Of a stretch of 12,725 nt of DNA, positions 5,822 to 11,739 are shown piece after piece; position 1 is the first letter of the stretch, and the number at the start of each line of letters is the position of its first letter. Below the pieces are notes generated by a model that ran no database searches, was not told the origin of the DNA, and saw only the letters and a list, made by a program, of their open reading frames with translations. Location of the stretch: contig DASRZI010000247.1 in NCBI GenBank assembly GCA_035686605.1, positions 1-12,725 on the forward strand, written 5' to 3'. This stretch comes from UBA11865 sp035686605. Lineage in GTDB: Bacteria; Chloroflexota; Anaerolineae; Promineifilales; Promineifilaceae. Position numbers and translations under genes: made by a program.

Positions 5822-6949
5822 ATGTTTTCTAAAACAGTAGGACGAGATCGAATGAAGCGGATAGTCGCCATTGTTGGTGGTCTTATTGCTCTTTCGTTGG
5901 GTATGCTACTAGGCGCGCAGCCTGCTGATGCGGGGGATTGCTTCTACTACTCCAAAGATGTGGGTTTTGTCTGCGACGGCCGGATGGATGCTTCTCCTGC
6001 CCAATTCGAACAGCCAGAACTACCTGAAGAGAGCCTGCTGGATGGGGTCCTCTATGCCTACATGGAAGACAATATCTATATCTATCCAGAACCAACTTTA
6101 GCTGCTGCTCCTCTTTACAACGTTGGCGAAGGGTTCCTATATGTGACGATCCAGGGACAGGTTAAGGTTGACGGACAGCTCTGGTACGCTATTAATCCGG
6201 GACAGTATGCGCTGGCAGAAGATATCCGGCTGGTTAAGCCTTCGGACTTCCAGGGCGTCGAGATTTCGGTGCAGCCAGAGAAGGCGTTTGGTTGGGTTGT
6301 TCAGGAAGTACGTCCTAGTAGGGAACCAGGAGGCGAGCCAGAACCGGAATTCGAGAAACTCCAAAGGCAGGATTTCTTCCAGGTTTATGGTGCCGTGACC
6401 GATGTTGAAGGATGGCTCTGGTACAACATCGGGAACGATCGATGGATCCGGCAGACACAGGTCAGCTTGCTCGATGTAGATAGTCCGCCAGCAGAAGTGG
6501 GACCCGGTGAATATTGGGTGGAGGTTGATCTCTACGAGCAAACCTTCGCTGCATACGAAGGGCCGCGAATGGTTTATGCGGGACTCGTTTCCAGTGGACT
6601 AAATCGCTGGCCGACCGAGGAAGGCATCTTTCAGGTATGGAGTCGCCATATACAAACAAGGATGTCGGGCGCCGAAGGCAAAGTGGATTACTACAATATT
6701 GAAGATGTGCCCTTCACAATGTATTTCGACCGGCACAACGAGATTGCTCTTCATGGCGCCTACTGGCACGATCGCTACGGCTACAAACACAGCCACGGAT
6801 GCGTCAATATGCCCGTCAGGGATGCGGAATGGGTCTTCAACTGGTCAGCTGATGCGCCAACTGACCTCTGGGTCTGGGTCCATACATCGAACCCAGACGA
6901 TTATTTTATGAAACATGGGGATGGAGTCGAAGCAGGGTTAGGCTCGTAG
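5822..6949 (+). CDS. Exported L,D-transpeptidase (YkuD domain) with SH3-like repeats
   Basis: A 375-residue secreted protein. A signal peptide spans roughly residues 11-37 with cleavage likely after ADA|GD. Residues 70-140 and 150-215 look like two related small beta domains (both have ...LWYxIxxGxYAL/RWIR-type ends), probably SH3-like wall-binding modules. The catalytic YkuD domain occupies about 230-352. Its signature is HGAYWHDRYGYKHSHGCVNM (311-330), with H311, H325 and nucleophile C327. Such enzymes make 3-3 crosslinks in peptidoglycan or attach proteins to it, outside the membrane. ATG 5822 has AAGGT upstream. An alternative ATG at 5852 (MKRIVAIVGG) would give a more standard signal peptide and also has a possible AGGA. 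Two FemAB-like genes nearby make a cell-wall neighbourhood, though they are not in one transcript. Confidence 0.9.
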   Translation: MFSKTVGRDRMKRIVAIVGGLIALSLGMLLGAQPADAGDCFYYSKDVGFVCDGRMDASPAQFEQPELPEESLLDGVLYAYMEDNIYIYPEPTLAAAPLYNVGEGFLYVTIQGQVKVDGQLWYAINPGQYALAEDIRLVKPSDFQGVEISVQPEKAFGWVVQEVRPSREPGGEPEPEFEKLQRQDFFQVYGAVTDVEGWLWYNIGNDRWIRQTQVSLLDVDSPPAEVGPGEYWVEVDLYEQTFAAYEGPRMVYAGLVSSGLNRWPTEEGIFQVWSRHIQTRMSGAEGKVDYYNIEDVPFTMYFDRHNEIALHGAYWHDRYGYKHSHGCVNMPVRDAEWVFNWSADAPTDLWVWVHTSNPDDYFMKHGDGVEAGLGS

Positions 6950-7084
6950 CTGCCGGCAAGAGACGCTGGGGAGCGATTCATCTCTTCCTGGTCAATCAAC
7001 CAGATCGATAGTCAGAAAAACCGCGAACTAAGCCTTCCTTAATTGACGTGGCTTGAGCTTCTGGATCGCACTTCAGCTGTGATT
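6950..7084. other. Convergent intergenic region, only weak hairpins
   Basis: The transpeptidase and the MBL hydrolase end towards each other across 135 bp. CTGGT/ACCAG (6988-7003) forms a 5-bp hairpin without a T-run. On the minus strand AAGCC/GGCTT (7054-7030) precedes GCGGTTTTT. Neither is a convincing terminator. Confidence 0.4.
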
Positions 7085-7723
7085 CTAGAATTTCATGTCC
7101 CAGGTGGCGTCCCCTAAGAAATCACCGTGATCCTTGGCCAGAAAGGACTCTATGGCCTTGCGATTATCGCCTAACCGGAACGATGGACCGTGACCAGGAT
7201 AGCAATAGGTATCGTCGGACCAAGGGAGAACCACATCACGCAGCGTCTGCAACGTCGTCTGAAAACCGGCGACGGACCATGTTTTACCCGGACCGCCATC
7301 AAAGATCGTATCGCCGACGATGACCCGCTCATCCTCTTCCAGAGCAAAACATATCTGATCGTTTATGTGTCCTGGAGCGTAGTAAACCCGCAGAAGATGG
7401 TTGCCAACGGCGACTATGTCGCCATCATCCAGAAAACGGTCGGCTGACAGTTTGACGCCATCGCTATGAGGTCCAGAATGGGCCATCACCGGGACCTTAA
7501 GCCTTTTCCGCATCTCATCCAGTTTATCGATGTGATCAAAATGAGAATGGGTTATCAGTATGGCGATAGGAACCGTATTAGCCAGCATATCGCTCAGCGT
7601 ATCAGGATCTGCACCAGGATCTATGAGCACGCTCTCATTCGTTGTCGGACAAGCCAGGGCATATGCGTTCATAGGCCAGGGTCCGACTTCTTTCGTTCTC
7701 AGTTCTAATCGAGTTGGATTCAT
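7085..7723 (-). CDS. MBL-fold metallo-hydrolase (glyoxalase II-like)
   Basis: A 212-residue soluble protein with the metallo-beta-lactamase fold. Metal-binding motifs are ITHSHFDH (H59, H61, D63, H64), APGHIND (H119), VGDTIFDGGPG (D138) and YPGHGPS (H178). This spacing is that of the glyoxalase II/persulfide dioxygenase-like group of small MBL hydrolases, acting on a thioester or similar substrate through a binuclear metal centre. The usual PGHTxG at the third motif reads PGHIND, which removes the small conserved residues after the histidine. Without a substrate-binding C-terminal domain the substrate cannot be named. The start at ATG 7723 fits the family N-terminus; upstream Shine-Dalgarno is poor (GGATTAAG). 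It is monocistronic as far as visible. Confidence 0.86.
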   Translation of the reverse strand: MNPTRLELRTKEVGPWPMNAYALACPTTNESVLIDPGADPDTLSDMLANTVPIAILITHSHFDHIDKLDEMRKRLKVPVMAHSGPHSDGVKLSADRFLDDGDIVAVGNHLLRVYYAPGHINDQICFALEEDERVIVGDTIFDGGPGKTWSVAGFQTTLQTLRDVVLPWSDDTYCYPGHGPSFRLGDNRKAIESFLAKDHGDFLGDATWDMKF

Positions 7724-7779
7724 GTTTTCTTAATCCGCTTAAATAAGTAGGTCAGATTTAAATAGTGGAAGAGGGTGTC

Positions 7780-7789
7780 GACCATGGTC
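7780..7789. repeat. Perfect 10-bp palindrome GACCATGGTC
   Basis: Self-complementary, 56 bp upstream of the MBL hydrolase start. It might be an operator, but a 10-bp palindrome alone is weak evidence. Confidence 0.25.
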
Positions 7790-7807
7790 CGATGCTTCAA
7801 AAACACC

Positions 7808-7834
7808 GGAAAAGGACCAACCGGTCTCTTTTCC
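7808..7834 (-). terminator. Strong hairpin followed by T5 on the minus strand
   Basis: GGAAAAG-GACC (7808-7818) pairs with GGTC-T-CTTTTCC (7823-7834): eleven base pairs, one bulged T and a 4-base loop. Reading on the minus strand, the stem is followed by GGTGTTTTTG, so it may terminate transcripts coming from the VWA gene about 280 bp upstream. No T-run follows on the plus strand. Confidence 0.5.
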
Positions 7835-7837
7835 CAA

Positions 7838-7855
7838 TCAGCGTCCAACTTCTAC
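7838..7855 (-). pseudogene. Echo of the 3' end of the VWA gene (V-E-V-G-R-stop)
   Basis: Eighteen bases that differ at two positions from the real last six codons of the VWA lipoprotein gene (8114-8131, V-G-V-G-R-stop). The three bases after the stop also match. The echo is directly followed by the strong hairpin at 7808-7834, as expected for an old gene end and its terminator. It suggests that the repeat block between was inserted at the gene end. Confidence 0.45.
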
Positions 7856-7863
7856 GGTGACCC

Positions 7864-8123
7864 ATCGTTTGATAGCTCGCAGATGGCACAGACAGGAATC
7901 TGTGACGCAGATGAAGCGCTGATAATCGCAGATAGCTTATACTAATGAACAAATCAGCGGTGATTATGCCTGAATGAGCGCAGTCAGGGTCCTATCGTTT
8001 GATAGCTCGCAGATGGCACAGACAGGAATCTGTGACGCATATGAAGCGTTGGTAATCGCAGATAATTGATATCAATGAACAAATCAGCGCCGATCATGCC
8101 TGAATCAATGCAATCAGCGGCCA
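7864..8123. repeat. 130-bp tandem direct repeat, two copies
   Basis: Copy 1 starts at 7864 and copy 2 at 7994, a period of exactly 130 bp. The first 46 bases are identical. Over 124 aligned bases I count about 15 mismatches by hand. Each copy has a perfect CACAGA-CAGGAA-TCTGTG hairpin (7887-7904, 8017-8034), several CGCAGAT words (7878, 7906 and 7927 in copy 1; 8008 and 8057 in copy 2), and an AATCAGCG word (7952, 8082). There is no reading frame of note and no transposase. Copy 2 ends in the last codons of the VWA gene. It looks like a non-autonomous, REP-like or MITE-like interspersed repeat that duplicated in place. Confidence 0.9.
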
Positions 8124-9763
8124 ACTCCTACCGCGCCACCAAAGGCGGCCGACATCTCATCGTAGATGGCAACGATATTGGCTTCATCGCCTTGGAAGAA
8201 GTTGCCGTTCGCACCTAGGGCCAGCCTGGAGAGAACATCTTCATCGGCGTCAGCACCATAGGCGATGGAGAATACGGTTGTGTCGTTGGCCTTGGCCAGG
8301 TCTATAAGGGTCTGGTTGAAGGGGTATCGAAAACTATACGTGTCGACCCCATCGGTAAGGACAACGAGAGCGTTTGTGAAGTTGGGTGATGTGGTCTCGT
8401 CGATGATCAGGGCCCCTTCTCCGATGGCATCGTATAGAGAGGTATCTCCCTCTGCCTCTAGATTCTCAATGGCGTCGATGATTTTGGCTCGGGCAGGTCC
8501 GACCTGCTGGTGATGAGCAAGCAATTCCAGCTCGTGAGAGAATGCGATAATGGTAATCAGGTCATCATCTCCCATCTGTTCGACAAACTGAACGGCGGCA
8601 TCCCGCATGTTGTCTATCTTGCTGCCGGACATACTGCCGGAGACATCGAGGAGCATGACAAGGTTGACGTCTTTGCGTGCAGATTGCCACAGTTCCTGGG
8701 CAGCGTAGATGCTATCTACCGTTGGAGAAGAGAAGACGATCTCAGGTTGGCTTAGGTCTACACCGTATGATTCGTCAAGAGGTGCTCCTATCTGGACATT
8801 GCGGTTGACCGGTCGCAATCCATAGGACACGGCCAACTGCTGAGCTTGCTCGCTGAGCAGATAATCACGGAAATTCTGCGCCGCATCACGAACTGTTCCA
8901 TCCGATTGGGCATTGATGCAGGCAGGGTGGCTGGCCACAAATGTGCCTTCCAACGGGTAAATCGGAACCAAGTTGCCGTTTCCATTGGCCAATACATCGC
9001 TTTCGTACATGACGCCAGCACCCAAATACTGCACTCCCCGTTCGGCCATTGTCTTGCCGAGGTCTCCTGTGCTGGTGCTGAAAGTAGAAACGGCCGTCTC
9101 GAAAGCGCTAACCGAGGCCTGTACGATAGGTTGTTGGATATCTTCAGCGGTTACCGAATCAGTCTTTGACTGGGCGGCTTGCACGATGGCCAACAGGGTA
9201 CTCGTACCGCTGCCTGAAAGTCCCGGATGGGTATGGCCAAGACGAAGGGAATCCCCGTATTCACCACCACTGTAGTAGCTCCAGGCTGATGGATCGGCCG
9301 CCAAGCTCCCAATATCCAGCCATCCAAGGGGTAAGCCAGGCCAACCGAGAGACTCGGCAACGGGTCGCCACATGGCGATTACCAGTGGACTGGAGGCTAT
9401 GTTTTCGCAATGTTGTTGATAGTCCCGATTGCCTTGGTCAGCGAGCACATCAGTCCATACTTCCGCTTCAGGGATCCAGATAGTGGGCGCGATGCCACCA
9501 TTTGAAATATCGCCAACCGCCTGTCCGGAATCGGATAGTGACAGTTGGACATATATGGGATCGCCGTCAACCGATTCATTCTGGGCATCGTTGTACAGCT
9601 GGACCGCTGGTGTTAGCCAAGGTCCGAGGCTGGTGTTAGCTGTAACTTCTACAATCTCGGCGTTGCTCGGTATGCCATCGTCGTCACCCAGAGTGCAGGC
9701 AGCAGATGCCAGGGCCAGGAACAAAACAAGCAAAAGAACGCCGCGAAAAGATTCTAGCTTCAT
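8114..9763 (-). CDS. Lipoprotein with solute-binding domain fused to VWA domain
   Basis: A 549-residue exported protein. The N-terminus has a hydrophobic signal (9-22) and a lipobox-like ASAAC with C23, so it is probably a lipoprotein. Residues 35-325 form a type-2 periplasmic-binding-protein domain; SSPLVIAMWRP (124-133) and RLGHTHPGLSGSG (174-186) are typical of extracellular binding domains that accompany VWA. Residues 363-545 are a von Willebrand A domain with an intact MIDAS: D373-x-S375-x-S377, T441 and D471 in VLTDG. It therefore should bind a divalent cation and a partner. No transporter permease or ATPase is adjacent. The gene follows an SBP-OmpA gene by 84 bp on the same strand. The ribosome site GAGGG lies 7 nt before ATG 9763. 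The last codons overlap the 130-bp repeat block. Confidence 0.87.
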   Translation of the reverse strand: MKLESFRGVLLLVLFLALASAACTLGDDDGIPSNAEIVEVTANTSLGPWLTPAVQLYNDAQNESVDGDPIYVQLSLSDSGQAVGDISNGGIAPTIWIPEAEVWTDVLADQGNRDYQQHCENIASSPLVIAMWRPVAESLGWPGLPLGWLDIGSLAADPSAWSYYSGGEYGDSLRLGHTHPGLSGSGTSTLLAIVQAAQSKTDSVTAEDIQQPIVQASVSAFETAVSTFSTSTGDLGKTMAERGVQYLGAGVMYESDVLANGNGNLVPIYPLEGTFVASHPACINAQSDGTVRDAAQNFRDYLLSEQAQQLAVSYGLRPVNRNVQIGAPLDESYGVDLSQPEIVFSSPTVDSIYAAQELWQSARKDVNLVMLLDVSGSMSGSKIDNMRDAAVQFVEQMGDDDLITIIAFSHELELLAHHQQVGPARAKIIDAIENLEAEGDTSLYDAIGEGALIIDETTSPNFTNALVVLTDGVDTYSFRYPFNQTLIDLAKANDTTVFSIAYGADADEDVLSRLALGANGNFFQGDEANIVAIYDEMSAAFGGAVGVGR

Positions 9764-9781
9764 AACTTTCCCTCTGTAGCT

Positions 9782-9816
9782 TCGGATTGCCCTTCATGTA
9801 GGGCTATGCAATCCGA
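9782..9816 (-). promoter_or_regulatory. Intercistronic hairpin between the SBP-OmpA and SBP-VWA genes
   Basis: TCGGATTGC (9782-9790) and GCAATCCGA (9808-9816) are perfect 9-bp arms. The loop itself can form a small GCCCT/AGGGC stem that competes with the innermost pairs. On the minus strand it ends about 10 nt before the ribosome site of the VWA gene and no T-run follows. A role in mRNA processing, stability or relative expression of the two cistrons is more likely than termination. Confidence 0.55.
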
Positions 9817-9847
9817 CCGCGCATTTCGACTAGTTGCTAGCAGGCGA

Positions 9848-11500
9848 TTACCGGCCGACTGTGATCAAGGTAAGCTCGACGAAACGATCTTCACCCTGAA
9901 GAACTGGATCCTCCGTGTTTCGATGGTCATCCGGAGGAAGCAATGCCTCGACGATGAAGCGAGCGGGATCAATGCCCTGCGATACAAGGTAGTCTACAAC
10001 CGACTGCGCTCTCCCTTCGGCGACGTCGAGAATGTCTCGTTCAGAATATGGCGGCTCATTTGCCGGCCAGGCGGAGGATCCCAGAACACGGAGAAATAAA
10101 CCCACGCTTTGGGATAGGGTGGGGACCACGCATCTGTCTAGGATCCGGCGCGACTCCAACGTCAATTCTGTGGACTCAGGCAAGAACGTGAAAGTTCGAC
10201 AAGGCAGCACGACAAGAGTCGCAGCGGCATCGGTCGTGACACCGCCAAGATCCAATTCGGATGAGATCGAGAATGAATCGTTTACCGGCTTGCCATTTGG
10301 TTGAAGGCTGGCTTGGTCCGCAGCCCGGAGCACGAATCCCGTATTAACAAGATCAGGAACCGGGTCATCGGCCGCGTCAACATCAGAAGCCTCCCAGACC
10401 CTACGAGCTACTTCAAGGCGGTTGACGATGGGGCGTGTATCCCGCATGACGAAGGCGTTGTCCCCAAGGTCAGCCTGGGCAACGCTTTCCAACCACAGCT
10501 GAAAATCATCCGCGGCGGTTTCGGGATAGACGAAGCTCCAATCGTTATGACCCCATTCGGCTATGTCCGCTGCAGCTCCGTCAAAATCCTCTACCTGATC
10601 TTTTAGCGTGTCGAACCAGGCATCGTGGAAATCCTGGACCAAATCGGCATTGTCCGCAATGGACTGGCGAGATGTCACTATGACGTCCATAACGATTCGC
10701 AGCTGGTTGGAGCTGAGGAGAGGAACGCCGCCACTTTCCTCGGCGTCGAAAATATCCGGTTCCCAGCCAGATACGGCGTCTGCCTCGCCATCATTGAAGG
10801 CGGCGACAGCATCGGCAACGCTGTCTTTAGGCACCAGGGTCACATCGGATCTTGGGCTGAGCTGGGCGATGGATAGAGCGTAGTATACGAAGTACTCGCC
10901 AACACTACCTCGGGAAAAGGCAATCCTGTTGCCGTCAAGTTCGTTGATTGTCGCGATATCACGGGCCCATAACTGGTCAGCTCCAGCGGATTCGTCGACG
11001 ATGGCGGTGATAACCCCAGGGCTTGATAGGGCCACCGAATCCAGAGTCGTCAACAGGCAATTCCACAAACCGGCTTCCAGCAGTGCTGTGCGCTGTTCCT
11101 CGGATACATCATAGTCGGGATCCTCATCCAGGAAGAAGGGCACAATTCCGAGGTGGAATCCATGCTCAATATCCTTGCCCGAAATCTGCATTTGCTGAAG
11201 TGTGAAATAGCTGCCAAATGCATCAGCTCCACAGATGTACGTGGGCAATCCGTCGCCAGGATCATAGTTCGGACCCCAAACAGGTTCAGGTGAATCAAGA
11301 TCCACCGAAGGTGTGCTGCCGGATGACCCTGGTGTGCCAAGGACAGCCACCGCAGGGGTAGCGACTTCACCGGGCGTCTCGGTTGGATCCTCATCGCCAA
11401 TCCTCGAAATCAGGTTCACGGATACGACGCCGCATATTGCCAGGACGGCGATACCCAGGATGACGATGAAAATGATCCGAGTTCTATCCATGTTTGCCAT
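9848..11500 (-). CDS. Membrane-anchored protein with SBP (NMT1/SsuA-like) and C-terminal OmpA-like domain
   Basis: A 550-residue protein. One membrane segment (9-30) is followed by a Pro/Thr/Ser/Gly-rich linker (35-85). Residues 86-350 form a type-2 solute-binding domain of the NMT1/SsuA kind, with GADQLWARDIATINELDGNRIAFSRGSVGEYF-like motifs split over 173-203 and AVAAFNDGEADAVSGWEPDI (231-250). Residues 430-545 resemble an OmpA/MotB peptidoglycan-associating domain: TFLPESTELTLESRRILD (438-455) and GRAQSVVDYLVSQGIDPARF (496-515). The usual NxxGHTD segment is not recognisable (VLGSSAWPAN), so diaminopimelate binding may be lost. A TTG in frame at 11506 adds two residues, but ATG 11500 has AGAGGAG at 11507-11513 with 6-nt spacing and is the start I choose. 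It is first in a two-gene unit with the SBP-VWA lipoprotein. Confidence 0.84.
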   Translation of the reverse strand: MANMDRTRIIFIVILGIAVLAICGVVSVNLISRIGDEDPTETPGEVATPAVAVLGTPGSSGSTPSVDLDSPEPVWGPNYDPGDGLPTYICGADAFGSYFTLQQMQISGKDIEHGFHLGIVPFFLDEDPDYDVSEEQRTALLEAGLWNCLLTTLDSVALSSPGVITAIVDESAGADQLWARDIATINELDGNRIAFSRGSVGEYFVYYALSIAQLSPRSDVTLVPKDSVADAVAAFNDGEADAVSGWEPDIFDAEESGGVPLLSSNQLRIVMDVIVTSRQSIADNADLVQDFHDAWFDTLKDQVEDFDGAAADIAEWGHNDWSFVYPETAADDFQLWLESVAQADLGDNAFVMRDTRPIVNRLEVARRVWEASDVDAADDPVPDLVNTGFVLRAADQASLQPNGKPVNDSFSISSELDLGGVTTDAAATLVVLPCRTFTFLPESTELTLESRRILDRCVVPTLSQSVGLFLRVLGSSAWPANEPPYSERDILDVAEGRAQSVVDYLVSQGIDPARFIVEALLPPDDHRNTEDPVLQGEDRFVELTLITVGR

Positions 11501-11522
11501 GGGCAACTCCTCTTACTTATTA

Positions 11523-11538
11523 CCGTAATTGATTACGG
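11523..11538. promoter_or_regulatory. Perfect palindrome CCGTAAT-TG-ATTACGG before the SBP-OmpA gene
   Basis: Seven-base perfect arms with a 2-base centre, ending 9 bp upstream of the ribosome site of the SBP-OmpA gene. Size and position fit an operator for a dimeric repressor. No regulator gene is adjacent. A small hairpin affecting translation is the alternative. Confidence 0.5.
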
Positions 11539-11586
11539 GACTCCAAATAGGTTACTTAAAATCGAATTATGCTCTTTAGCTGCTTC

Positions 11587-11733
11587 TTAGTCGGTGTATT
11601 CTCCCGCTTTGGGCACTGCTCTCTCATCGGGCACTACTGCCGCTTTGGGCGCTACTGCCGCTTTGGGCACTGCTAACGACGGAAAAACTGAATTTTCCTT
11701 GCGCATGACATTTATTCTTGTGCCACCTATCAT
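11587..11733 (-). CDS. Possible small repetitive ORF, 48 aa, in frame after the decarboxylase stop
   Basis: The frame starts at ATG 11733 (alternative ATG 11706, 39 aa) and ends at TAA 11587-11589. It is in the same phase as the decarboxylase, beginning two codons after that gene's stop. The product has a hexapeptide repeat: AVPKAA, VAPKAA, VVPDER, AVPKAG (21-44). No ribosome site precedes either ATG. The repeat keeps phase and has no stop, but that is expected for any 18-bp repeat with one open unit. It may be translated through coupling or stop readthrough, or not at all. Confidence 0.22.
   Translation of the reverse strand: MIGGTRINVMRKENSVFPSLAVPKAAVAPKAAVVPDERAVPKAGEYTD
11602..11673. 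repeat. 18-bp minisatellite, four units
   Basis: Four consecutive 18-bp units at 11602-11619, 11620-11637, 11638-11655 and 11656-11673. Units 1, 3 and 4 share CCGCTTTGGGC; unit 2 has diverged (CTCATCGGGC). The array is unrelated in sequence to the 18-bp array at 126-189. It lies between the decarboxylase stop and the SBP-OmpA promoter region. Confidence 0.88.
11681..11698. other. Small inverted repeat GGAAAA-ACTGAA-TTTTCC
   Basis: A 6-bp perfect stem with a 6-base loop, 40 bp past the decarboxylase stop. On the minus strand it has no T-run after it, so it is at best a weak terminator. CATAAC/GTTATG (11731-11749) is a second 6-bp inverted repeat overlapping the decarboxylase stop. Confidence 0.3.
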
Positions 11734-11739
11734 AACATA

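Noticed and set aside
7724..8113. Insertion sequence
   Set aside because: No transposase frame or terminal inverted repeats were seen; only the 130-bp tandem repeat and hairpins.
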